Positions 1 through 5,049 of a stretch of 5,093 bases of DNA are shown here, piece after piece (the stretch's first letter is position 1; each line of letters opens with the position of its first letter). Source of the DNA: JBDSTZ01 sp039927975 (GTDB lineage: Bacteria; Pseudomonadota; Gammaproteobacteria; Burkholderiales; Burkholderiaceae_D); NCBI GenBank assembly GCA_039927975.1, contig JBDSTZ010000171.1:1-5093 (forward strand), written 5' to 3'. Under the pieces are notes generated by a model. The model did not search any database. It was given only the letters and a program-made list of their open reading frames with translations, and had not been told where the DNA came from. The translations under genes and the position numbers were made by a program.

Positions 1-1
1 A

Positions 2-343
2 TTGTGCGATGGCCGGACCATTCGCGTGGGGGTAGAGATGCATGACCTCAGCGGTTGGGAAGAAATCGGTACACTCACGTTTGAAGTAGTTGACGAGGCA
101 GATACGCCCAAAATGGTAAGCTTGCCCGCAACTTGGTCAAACGTGCGGTCGCTCCATCAGCTTGTCTACATGTCAGATGAATGTGAGGCCCAATGTGGTT
201 TTGTCGTATGCACAAATAGTGGCGATCAGCTAGTGGTTTTACCTGGCGCTGATGTCTACACATTAGCCATTCAAGCACCGTTTTACCCACAGCCTTTTGC
301 GCCAGAGAATGATTTAACAGCGTACCTGTCCAAAGACTTCTAG
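2..343 (+). CDS. Acidic protein of unknown function, 5' partial
   Basis: An open frame enters from the left edge and ends at TAG 341-343, giving at least 113 residues. The TTG at position 2 has no visible ribosome binding site because the window starts there, so I treat the gene as continuing upstream. The protein is strongly acidic (about 17 Asp/Glu against 5 Lys/Arg), has several Cys residues and short alternating hydrophobic stretches suggesting a small beta-rich soluble fold, and shows no signal peptide or membrane segment in the visible part. I do not recognise the family. Base composition is clearly AT-richer than the core genes to the right, which suggests acquired DNA. The stop codon abuts a truncated GC-rich yraN remnant on the other strand. 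Small acidic orphan proteins in such mosaics are sometimes immunity proteins of polymorphic toxins, but nothing here proves that. Confidence 0.6.
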   Translation: MCDGRTIRVGVEMHDLSGWEEIGTLTFEVVDEADTPKMVSLPATWSNVRSLHQLVYMSDECEAQCGFVVCTNSGDQLVVLPGADVYTLAIQAPFYPQPFAPENDLTAYLSKDF

Positions 344-519
344 CGCGCTGGCGCACCTCGACAAACACGACGGCGTCGCCGTCGCGCATGATGAGGTCGA
401 TCTCGCCGCACTTGCAGCGGAAGTTCGCCTCCACCAGCGTCAAGCCCTGGCGCAGCAGGAAGGCCAGCGCCTGCCGCTCCCAGCCCTGGCGTTGCTTGCT
501 TGACGGCCGATTCGCTCAG
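344..519 (-). pseudogene. yraN: YraN (UPF0102) N-terminal half, truncated and frameshifted
   Basis: Minus-strand translation from about 498 to 344 gives a clear YraN N-terminal half: a G-W-E-R-Q-A-L-A-F-L helix, then ANFRCKCGEIDLIMRDGD and VVFVEVRQRA. These match the family's GEIDLI and FVEVR motifs, the PD-(D/E)XK-like nuclease core. YraN proteins are usually about 120 residues; here homology stops after the FVEVRQRA motif at about 344, exactly where the AT-rich plus-strand gene ends, so the C-terminal half is missing. Upstream the frame runs into a TGA. Deleting one copy of a tandem TTGC (plus strand 492-499) would join it to the other frame and read S-E-S-A-V-K-Q-R-Q-G-W-E, which looks like a natural YraN start, although the position of the expected ATG reads CTG (517-519). 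The remnant is therefore broken three ways: no start, a +4 frameshift and no C-terminus. An intact copy probably exists elsewhere in the genome. Confidence 0.72.
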
Positions 520-655
520 GTAGCCGTTCGAGTCGGGCAGTTCGAGCAGTTGCGAGGGATAGCCGAGCTGGCGCCAGCGCGCGCCCAACGCGGCGGCGAT
601 GCGGCCCTGCCAGGCGTTGCCGCTCGAGACGATCAGCACGCTCGCGCTGTCAGGG
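520..655 (-). pseudogene. GC-rich protein-coding scrap, possibly LpoA/LppC fragment
   Basis: Minus-strand DNA just upstream of the yraN remnant reads as plausible protein, D-S-A-S-V-L-I-V-S-S-G-N-A-W-Q-G-R-I, then A-A-A-L-G-A-R-W-R-Q-L-G. A hydrophobic strand followed by a helix ending in W-x-x-L-G resembles the start of the periplasmic-binding-like domain of LpoA/LppC penicillin-binding-protein activators. In E. coli lpoA lies directly upstream of yraN, which is the main reason for suggesting it. Only about 45 residues are present, with no credible start (a GTG at 639 is mid-domain) and no stop of its own before yraN. A real lpoA would need most of its length deleted on both sides. Composition switches to AT-rich at about 655. 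The assignment is tentative; the coding-like character is better supported than the family. Confidence 0.33.
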
Positions 656-755
656 GCCTATGTTCAAGCAGTCAAAGAAGCAGGCGGACTCTAGATGCGA
701 AAATTGGAGATAAATCTGTTGAAGCGGGCGGGTATAACGCTCCAAGGGTGGTGAG

Positions 756-1205
756 ATGCGCCGAGTCCTAATGATTGCACTATTTACTGCCATTTCCCTT
801 CTTGATGCGTGCACCGAAGAGAAGTGCAACGATGTTAGTAGCGAGCCAAAATTCAAAAGCGTTATCGGTGCCGAATATGAAATTATCGGGCCCCTCCTGG
901 CCTACGGAATAAGGCAGCACTCAAAGGCGCCGGTGGAATTTGTCTCCTTGATTCCCCCTCCGGGAATCGAGGGATCGGAAGTTGGGTTTGAAATACCTGT
1001 GGCAATTGGTACAAGGATAACCGTCCTTCGAGTAATAAGGACAAACCGTGTGTTCGATCCGCCTTTAACGCTTGTTGTGGATATGAAAGGAACAAACCTG
1101 CCAATAGACACCAAGGTCAAGATACAACTCTTTCGGGGGAACGAAGGAAAGGGCGAAATCGGGCTGAACACGAATATTTATAGGCCGTTAATATACAAAC
1201 CTTGA
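756..1205 (+). CDS. Putative small lipoprotein of unknown function
   Basis: 149 residues from ATG 756, preceded by AAGGG (743-747) eight nucleotides upstream. The N-terminus has two Arg, a hydrophobic stretch (residues 4-16) and Leu-Asp-Ala-Cys at 16-19, a type II signal peptide with lipid attachment expected at Cys19. Asp at -2 of the lipobox is unusual. Thr at +2 does not match the inner-membrane retention signal, so an outer-membrane or periplasm-facing location is inferred. The mature part (about 130 residues) looks beta-rich, with alternating hydrophobic residues such as TRITVLRVI and LTLVVDMKG, and contains one more Cys (24). I do not recognise a family. It is AT-richer than the core genes and its TGA coincides with the return to GC-rich sequence, suggesting transfer. 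A possible -10 (TATAAC, 733-738) lacks a convincing -35. It converges with the TonB-like gene. Confidence 0.66.
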   Translation: MRRVLMIALFTAISLLDACTEEKCNDVSSEPKFKSVIGAEYEIIGPLLAYGIRQHSKAPVEFVSLIPPPGIEGSEVGFEIPVAIGTRITVLRVIRTNRVFDPPLTLVVDMKGTNLPIDTKVKIQLFRGNEGKGEIGLNTNIYRPLIYKP

Positions 1206-1257
1206 AGTCGAAATTGATAGGCTGGGCGTGCTGGTACTTGAAGCCGCCCTTTGCCAT
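1206..1257 (-). pseudogene. Possible truncated ORF start after the TonB-like gene
   Basis: The TAG of the minus-strand TonB-like gene is followed directly by ATG (1257-1255), opening a frame that begins MAKGGFKYQHAQPINFDFK. These first 19 codons lie in GC-rich DNA. The frame then runs antisense into the AT-rich lipoprotein gene and stops at 1117-1119 after 46 codons, with the later residues no longer looking protein-like. One reading is that a downstream operon gene was cut by the same event that brought in the lipoprotein gene. No good Shine-Dalgarno sequence is placed for this ATG, so it may equally be the trailer of the TonB-like gene. No family recognised. Confidence 0.25.
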
Positions 1258-1860
1258 CTACCAGCGGCAACCGCTATCCTTCTTGTCAAACAACAAGAAA
1301 ATCGGTCCCAGCAGACCGCCTGGCAAACCGTCCTTGCAATACGGTCGGTGCGCACCCTCCATCGCTTTGGCGGCCTTGGTTTTTTCCTCCAGCTCGCGCT
1401 GCTGGAGCCGCGCCAGCGGCGTGTCGGCCTTGGCCGGGTCGGGCGCGTTGGCCAGTTTGCGGGCCTGCTGACGGGCTTTGTCGATGTCGAAGGCGGGCTG
1501 TTTTGGCGGCACTTCCGCTGGCGCCGTTATCTCCGATGGCGTGACCGCGACCGTCTCAGCCGGTTCGTTCGCCGCTGGCGGCACGACAATGGTCGGGCGC
1601 GGAGGCGTACTGGCGCGCGGCCTGGCTTTCGGCTTGAGCGCCGGCTCGCTGGTGATGGCCGGCGGCACCACCGGTTCCGGCGCCCTGAGACGCACGGTGA
1701 TCGGCCGCGCCGGCGCATCCTCGATGGCAAAGCGATGGACCCCCGGCCGATACAGCCACATCAGCGCGAGGTGGGCGAGCACCGACACAACAATGCCGGC
1801 CAGCAGCCGATTGCGGCGCGGCAAGGCGATGTAGGGAACAGGTGCCGTCAGGGTATTCAC
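1258..1860 (-). CDS. TonB-like membrane-anchored protein without TonB C-terminal domain
   Basis: 200 residues, starting at GTG 1860-1858 (an in-frame TGA lies at 1870-1872, so the start cannot be much earlier; the Shine-Dalgarno is weak). A short Arg-containing N-terminus is followed by one membrane helix (about 18-37). Inside it Ser26 and His30 form the S-x3-H pattern used by TonB to couple to ExbB/ExbD. Residues 49-121 are Pro/Ala/Glu/Lys-rich, like the periplasm-spanning region of TonB. Residues 124-168 are charged and probably helical. The C-terminus (170-200) has Cys175 and Cys198, a Gly/Leu-rich hydrophobic patch and ends in G-C-R-W; a disulphide is plausible in the periplasm. The beta-alpha-beta receptor-binding domain of true TonB is absent. 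Similar Cys/GCRW-tailed proteins, as I recall them, occur as hypothetical proteins in Oxalobacteraceae. The role is inferred only as a periplasm-spanning protein possibly driven by ExbBD-type motors. It is transcribed divergently from tRNA-Pro. Confidence 0.75.
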   Translation of the reverse strand: MNTLTAPVPYIALPRRNRLLAGIVVSVLAHLALMWLYRPGVHRFAIEDAPARPITVRLRAPEPVVPPAITSEPALKPKARPRASTPPRPTIVVPPAANEPAETVAVTPSEITAPAEVPPKQPAFDIDKARQQARKLANAPDPAKADTPLARLQQRELEEKTKAAKAMEGAHRPYCKDGLPGGLLGPIFLLFDKKDSGCRW

Positions 1861-1884
1861 AGCGCGAAATCATCGCATAACTTG

Positions 1885-1904
1885 AGTAAATCGCAACGTT
1901 TACT
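1885..1904. repeat. Inverted repeat AGTAAA-N8-TTTACT
   Basis: Perfect 6-bp arms (1885-1890 and 1899-1904) with an 8-bp spacer lie 25 bp upstream of the GTG of the TonB-like gene and about 30 bp upstream of the tRNA promoter -35. Size and symmetry fit a dimeric regulator operator, but no regulator is known and six-base arms can arise by chance in AT-rich spacer DNA. Confidence 0.35.
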
Positions 1905-1906
1905 TA

Positions 1907-1936
1907 CCAAGGCTTAAATAGTAGGCCCCAAGGCTT
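1907..1936 (+). repeat. Direct repeat CCAAGGCTT x2, 21 bp apart
   Basis: CCAAGGCTT occurs at 1907-1915 and 1928-1936. The 21-bp period equals two helical turns, so a protein bound at both would sit on one DNA face. The second copy overlaps the first two bases of the tRNA promoter -35 (1935-1940). It may be a binding site or a small duplication. Confidence 0.4.
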
Positions 1937-1963
1937 GACCGGGCGCACCCTAGCCGTTATGAT
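1935..1963 (+). promoter_or_regulatory. Sigma70 promoter for tRNA-Pro
   Basis: TTGACC (-35, 1935-1940) and TATGAT (-10, 1958-1963) are separated by 17 bp, each one mismatch from consensus. Transcription would start near 1970, only a few nucleotides before the mature tRNA 5' end at 1973, leaving a very short leader for RNase P. Confidence 0.75.
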
Positions 1964-1972
1964 TCTGGTCCT

Positions 1973-2049
1973 CGGAGTGTGGCGCAGTCCGGTAGCGCAC
2001 CTGGTTTGGGACCAGGGGGTCCAAGGTTCGAATCCTTGTACTCCGACCA
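1973..2049 (+). tRNA. tRNA-Pro (anticodon TGG)
   Basis: The 77-nt sequence folds as a full cloverleaf. The acceptor stem pairs CGGAGTG (1973-1979) with TACTCCG (2039-2045), with one G-T pair at its base. The D arm uses GCGC/GCGC around AGTCCGGTA. The anticodon stem pairs CCTGG with CCAGG around loop TTTGGGA, giving anticodon TGG at 2007-2009 (Pro, reads CCA and other CCN codons by wobble). The T arm is CAAGG-TTCGAAT-CCTTG, and the discriminator A and CCA (2046-2049) are encoded. It resembles E. coli proM, including the first-position C and the GGG at 35-37. A strong promoter precedes it and a hairpin follows. Confidence 0.97.
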
Positions 2050-2061
2050 GTATTTCTTATG

Positions 2062-2090
2062 CAGGCCGACATTGCAGCATCGTCGGCCTG
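2062..2090 (+). terminator. Hairpin after tRNA-Pro, probable terminator
   Basis: CAGGCCGAC (2062-2070) and GTCGGCCTG (2082-2090) form a perfect 9-bp GC-rich stem with an 11-nt loop, 12 nt after the tRNA CCA. The following bases are only moderately T-rich (TCATATCTCC), so termination may be imperfect; the hairpin could also protect the 3' trailer before processing. It is followed by about 220 bp without a recognisable gene before the PEP-CTERM gene. Confidence 0.6.
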
Positions 2091-2311
2091 TCATATCTCC
2101 CTCGTTTCACCATCCCCCTCGCTTGATCCCGTTTCCGACTTGAAGTTCCGTCGATGCCTTGTTGCGTCCGCCGAGCGAACGCCAGACAGCATCAGCGCGT
2201 CCATGTTCTGCGCCACTGCAAGCCGGACCCGGTTCGCGCTTGCGCCAAGCCGCTTCGCTCCTTGCTAACCGGCAATATGATCATCAGTTCCAATTGCCTC
2301 TAGGAACTTTC

Positions 2312-2905
2312 ATGACTATCGCACGCGGCTTGCTCGCCATCGCCCTGTCCAGCCTTGCCATCGGCGCCGGCGCCGTGAACCTTCTGCAAAACCCGGCCTT
2401 CGACGACGGCGGCGCCGGCTGGCAAAGCAATTCGTTCCAGTTCGGCGTCATGGGCGCCGTTTACAAGTCGGGCGCGGGCGAGGCGCGCACTGGTTGCGTC
2501 GGCGCGCCCTGCCTCGGCAGTTTCGGCAGCGGCTCCTATCTGCGCCAGTGGCTGCCAACGGTGATTGGCGAAACCTACGATCTGAGTTTTCTCGCGCGCA
2601 GCTACACCGGGGTGGGCGAATACACAGTGTTTTGGGATGGCGTGATGATTGACGACCGGGTCGTAGCCAATGGCGCGATGGTGGCCGAGTCCTATGCGAG
2701 CCTGGCCGTCAGCAGCATCAACACGGTGCTGGAAATCCACGGCCGCAACGACCCCGACTACATCTATTTTGACAACTTCGTGGTGCAGCAGTCCGTGTTG
2801 CCGAATAGTCCCAACATGGTCGGCAACGTGCCCGAGCCGATGAGCTGGCTGATGCTGGTGGCCGGCATTGTGCTGCTGACTTACTCGCTGCGGCGCCGGC
2901 CGTAG
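2312..2905 (+). CDS. PEP-CTERM sorting domain protein, secreted
   Basis: 197 residues from ATG 2312, with AGGAA (2302-2306) five nucleotides upstream. An upstream extension in frame to 2159 lacks signal-peptide features and is rejected. Residues 1-21 are a Sec signal peptide ending A-G-A (cleavage after 21). The mature part begins N-L-L-Q-N-P-A-F-D-D-G and contains G-W (26-27), a central beta-rich region and F-D-N-F-V-V (153-158), the layout of jelly-roll, galactose-binding-like modules common in PEP-CTERM proteins. Cys62 and Cys67 may form a disulphide. The C-terminus has V-P-E-P (173-176), a hydrophobic helix (about 178-192) and R-R-R (194-196): the tripartite signal cut by exosortase (EpsH/XrtA-type), linked to exopolysaccharide and biofilm matrix. 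The exact ligand is unknown and no exosortase gene is in the window. A possible -10 (TATGAT, 2276-2281) lacks a good -35. It converges with the HMG-CoA lyase gene across 54 bp. Confidence 0.88.
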   Translation: MTIARGLLAIALSSLAIGAGAVNLLQNPAFDDGGAGWQSNSFQFGVMGAVYKSGAGEARTGCVGAPCLGSFGSGSYLRQWLPTVIGETYDLSFLARSYTGVGEYTVFWDGVMIDDRVVANGAMVAESYASLAVSSINTVLEIHGRNDPDYIYFDNFVVQQSVLPNSPNMVGNVPEPMSWLMLVAGIVLLTYSLRRRP

Positions 2906-2959
2906 GCGCGTCTCCGCGTCCTCGCCGCCGGACCGCCAGGCGCCGGCTGTGCGTATCTC

Positions 2960-3871
2960 TCAGGCCGCCGCGCGCTTTGCCGCCAGCGCGTTGCCGGCCC
3001 GGCTGGAGCCCTTGCGGCCCAGCTGACTGGATATGAACTGGCCGGCGTCGACCACCAGATCGAGGTCGATGCCGGTCGCGATACCCAGGCCCTGCATCAG
3101 GTACAGCACGTCCTCGGTCGCCACGTTGCCGGTGGCGCCTTTCGCATACGGGCAGCCGCCCAGCCCGGCCACCGACGAGTGGAAAATCCGCACCCCCACT
3201 TCCAGGCTGGCGTAGATGTTCGCCAGCGCCTGGCCGTAGGTGTCGTGGAAGTGGCCGGCGATGCGCTCGAGCGCGAATTCGGCGCCGGCGCGCTGCATCA
3301 CAAGCTGGGTCTGGCGCGCGGTGGCCACGCCGATGGTGTCGGCGATGTCGATCTCGTCGCAGCCCAGGTCGCGCATGCGGCCCACCACGTCGGCCACCGA
3401 GTCGACCGGCACCGCGCCTTGGTAGGGACAGCCGAACGCGCAGCTGATGCTGCCGCGCAGGCGCAAGCCGTGCTCCTTGGCGGCCCTGGCCACGCCCTCG
3501 AAGCGGGCGATCGATTCGGCGATGGAGCAGTTGATATTGCGCTGCGAGAAAGCCTCCGAGGCCGAGCCGAAGATCACCACTTCATCGGCGCGCGCGGCAA
3601 GCGCCGCCTCGAAGCCCTGCATATTGGGCGTGAGCGCCGAGTAGATCGTGCCGGGCCGGCGCGCGATGGCGGCCATCACGTCGGCGCTGGTGGCCATTTG
3701 CGGCACCCACTTGGGCGAGACAAAGGCGGCCGCTTCGATGTTGGCGAAACCGGCGCGCGAGAGCTGGTCGATCAGCGCCACCTTGACCTCGGCCGGCACC
3801 GCCTGCTGCTCGTTCTGCAAGCCGTCGCGCGGACCGACCTCGACGATTTTCACGCTGGCGGGCAGGCTCAT
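2960..3871 (-). CDS. mvaB: Hydroxymethylglutaryl-CoA lyase
   Basis: 303 residues, the usual size for bacterial HMG-CoA lyase (also called LiuE in liu clusters). It cleaves (S)-HMG-CoA to acetyl-CoA and acetoacetate, the final step of leucine/isovalerate degradation, as a cytosolic TIM-barrel enzyme with a divalent metal. Start ATG 3871-3869 follows GAGGA (plus 3879-3883) by seven nucleotides; an in-frame extension to 4255 runs antisense through ghrA and is rejected. Residues seen: G-P-R-D-G-L-Q-N-E (13-21, Arg15 and Asp16), Glu46, F-V-S-P-K-W-V-P-Q-M (50-59), D-T-I-G (178-181), metal ligands His207 and His209 in H-F-H-D-T-Y-G, catalytic Cys240 in G-G-C-P-Y-A-K-G, and Asn249. With a constant offset of 26 these match the human catalytic residues as I recall them. 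His231 replaces an Asp that is normally strongly conserved just before S-S-V-A-G-L-G-G. Probably co-transcribed with ghrA, 29 nt upstream. Confidence 0.95.
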   Translation of the reverse strand: MSLPASVKIVEVGPRDGLQNEQQAVPAEVKVALIDQLSRAGFANIEAAAFVSPKWVPQMATSADVMAAIARRPGTIYSALTPNMQGFEAALAARADEVVIFGSASEAFSQRNINCSIAESIARFEGVARAAKEHGLRLRGSISCAFGCPYQGAVPVDSVADVVGRMRDLGCDEIDIADTIGVATARQTQLVMQRAGAEFALERIAGHFHDTYGQALANIYASLEVGVRIFHSSVAGLGGCPYAKGATGNVATEDVLYLMQGLGIATGIDLDLVVDAGQFISSQLGRKGSSRAGNALAAKRAAA

Positions 3872-3900
3872 GTCACTATCCTCATGTCGGTGTTCCCATC

Positions 3901-4830
3901 TCAGTATCCAAGGCTGCGGTCGACCACGTCCGCCACCGCCTGGCCCTGTTCGAGCGCGCCGATCTTGGCGGCGATCTGGGCGACGCTTTGGTGCCGCACG
4001 GTGAGCGCGGATATATGCGGTGTCATGGTGATGCGCGGCTCCTCCCAGAACGGGTGCGGGGCCGGCAGTGGTTCGTTGCGGAAGACGTCGAGCGTGGCGC
4101 CGGCGATGTGGCCGGCGCGGATCAGGGTCAGCAGATCGGGTTCGGCCACGTGGGCGCCGCGCGCCACGTTGATCAGGTAGGCGCCGCGCGGCAGCAGCGA
4201 CAGGCGCGCGCGGTCGAGCAGCTGGTTGGTCTCGGGCGTGAGTGGCAGCATGCACACCAGTACCCGGGTCGCGGCGAGGAAGTCGGGCAGTTGGCCTGGT
4301 CCGGCGAAGCAGCGCACGCCGTCATGCTGCCTGGGTGTGCGGCTCCAGCCGAGCAGCGGAAACTCGAACGGCGCGAGCGCCTTGAGCACCCGGCTGCCGA
4401 GCGTGCCCATACCCAGCACGCCGATGCTGAAGTCTTCGCGCGCATGCTGCGGCAGGGTAGCCCAGATGCCGCGCCGGCTCTGCTTTTCGTAGTCGTCGAA
4501 ACGGCGGAAGTAGCGCAGCACCGCGTGCACCACGTAGTCGGCCATCTGGATCGCCATGCCGGCGTCGCCGAGCCGCACGATCGGCACCCGCGGCAGGGCC
4601 TCGCCGAATTTGAGCAGGGCGTCGACCCCCGCGCCGGCCACGAAGATGGCCTTGACGCCGTCGAGCTGGGACAGCAGGGCGGGGTGCACGCCCCACAGCA
4701 CCGCGTAGTCGCACGGCGCGGGGAAGTCGCCCTCGCGCCAGGTCACCAGCTGGGCGTGCGGCAGCGCGGCGCCAAAGTCCTCGACCCAGGGACCGGTTTC
4801 GCCATCGCTCCTGTACAAAAGAATCCGCAT
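3901..4830 (-). CDS. ghrA: Glyoxylate/hydroxypyruvate reductase A-like 2-hydroxyacid dehydrogenase
   Basis: 309 residues (E. coli GhrA is 312). It likely reduces glyoxylate, hydroxypyruvate or a related 2-oxoacid with NADPH in the cytosol. Start ATG 4830-4828 has GGAG (plus 4837-4840) six nucleotides upstream and begins M-R-I-L-L-Y-R as in GhrA homologues. The open frame extends to 5010, but that stretch reads through a hairpin repeat and is rejected. Features: F-V-A-G-A-G-V-D-A-L near residue 63, Rossmann G-x-G-x-x-G at 140-145, W-S-R-T (162-165) after the second strand, favouring NADP(H), and the catalytic set Arg224 (N-V-A-R-G), Glu253 (R-N-E-P-L-P) and His272 (P-H-I-S-A), offset by three from the E. 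coli Arg227/Glu256/His275 as I recall them. It sits between a probable carboxylase gene and HMG-CoA lyase, so its physiological substrate could be an oxoacid linked to branched-chain catabolism; that is inference from position only. Confidence 0.9.
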   Translation of the reverse strand: MRILLYRSDGETGPWVEDFGAALPHAQLVTWREGDFPAPCDYAVLWGVHPALLSQLDGVKAIFVAGAGVDALLKFGEALPRVPIVRLGDAGMAIQMADYVVHAVLRYFRRFDDYEKQSRRGIWATLPQHAREDFSIGVLGMGTLGSRVLKALAPFEFPLLGWSRTPRQHDGVRCFAGPGQLPDFLAATRVLVCMLPLTPETNQLLDRARLSLLPRGAYLINVARGAHVAEPDLLTLIRAGHIAGATLDVFRNEPLPAPHPFWEEPRITMTPHISALTVRHQSVAQIAAKIGALEQGQAVADVVDRSLGY

Positions 4831-4856
4831 GCTTGTCTCCGACACGTTCTTGGTAT

Positions 4857-4901
4857 TGTTCTGATGCGTACTGTTTTGATTCCTGCTGTTTTGACGCGTT
4901 C
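4857..4901. repeat. Three 15-nt tandem repeats in ghrA leader
   Basis: Plus-strand units TGTTCTGATGCGTAC (4857-4871), TGTTTTGATTCCTGC (4872-4886) and TGTTTTGACGCGTTC (4887-4901) share the core TGTTYTGAY and repeat exactly every 15 nt. In transcript sense the core is RTCARAACA. They end 26 nt before the ghrA start, inside the likely 5' untranslated region or promoter. The period is a multiple of three, but the genuine ghrA start lies downstream, so coding periodicity is not expected. They may bind a protein or RNA-binding factor, or be simple replication slippage; a (CTG)4 run follows at 4907-4918. Confidence 0.55.
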
Positions 4902-4959
4902 CCCTTGCTGCTGCTGCTACCCGGGGGCTCGCGTCCATGGCCAGGTTGAGGCGCCATGA

Positions 4960-4979
4960 ATTCCCGCCTGCGCGGGAAT
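4960..4979. repeat. dRS3/REP-like palindromic repeat
   Basis: ATTCCCGC (4960-4967) and GCGGGAAT (4972-4979) form a perfect 8-bp stem with a CTGC loop. The sequence fits ATTCCC-N8-GGGAAT, the Neisseria dRS3 pattern, and the REP-like intergenic repeat (GTCATTCCCGCGCAGGCGGG on the minus strand) found dispersed in many beta/gammaproteobacteria. When such repeats are translated they give R-H-S-R-A-G-G-N, as here in the false N-terminal extension of ghrA. It may stabilise or terminate the upstream transcript. Only one copy lies in this window. Confidence 0.75.
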
Positions 4980-5049
4980 GACGACGCATGGGGAAGAGCC
5001 GATTGTCCAACGCCTGGCTTAACCCGGCCTTATCGCGTCCCGGCCGTAC

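Noticed and set aside
656..755. attC or insertion-sequence end next to the lipoprotein gene
   Set aside because: No paired GTTRRRY/RYYYAAC core sites or terminal inverted repeats could be found, so an integron cassette is not supported.
1202..1917. Plus-strand frames opposite the TonB-like gene
   Set aside because: Arg-rich shadows; the minus strand shows the membrane helix, Pro-rich linker and Cys tail expected of a real protein.
1935..2126. 63-residue plus-strand frame
   Set aside because: It overlaps the whole tRNA-Pro and its promoter.
2159..2311. N-terminal extension of the PEP-CTERM frame
   Set aside because: It would place the signal peptide internally; AGGAA plus ATG 2312 is the natural start.
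2906..2959. Bidirectional terminator between the PEP-CTERM and HMG-CoA lyase genes
   Set aside because: The GC-rich spacer has several GCCGG motifs, but no clean stem with a T-run on either strand.
3872..4255. N-terminal extension of the HMG-CoA lyase frame
   Set aside because: It lies antisense/alternate-frame within ghrA, is Arg/Pro-rich and lacks family similarity; the ATG at 3871 has a good ribosome binding site.
4853..4920. CRISPR-like array
   Set aside because: Repeats are directly adjacent 15-nt tandem units without spacers.
3179..4959. Long plus-strand open frames opposite HMG-CoA lyase and ghrA
   Set aside because: Shadow frames of high-GC genes: Arg/Ala/His-rich, no start signals, no recognisable motifs.
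4831..5010. N-terminal extension of the GhrA frame to 5010
   Set aside because: It reads through the palindromic repeat (R-H-S-R-A-G-G-N signature) and the 15-nt repeats; the ATG at 4830 has a good GGAG and matches the start of GhrA homologues.
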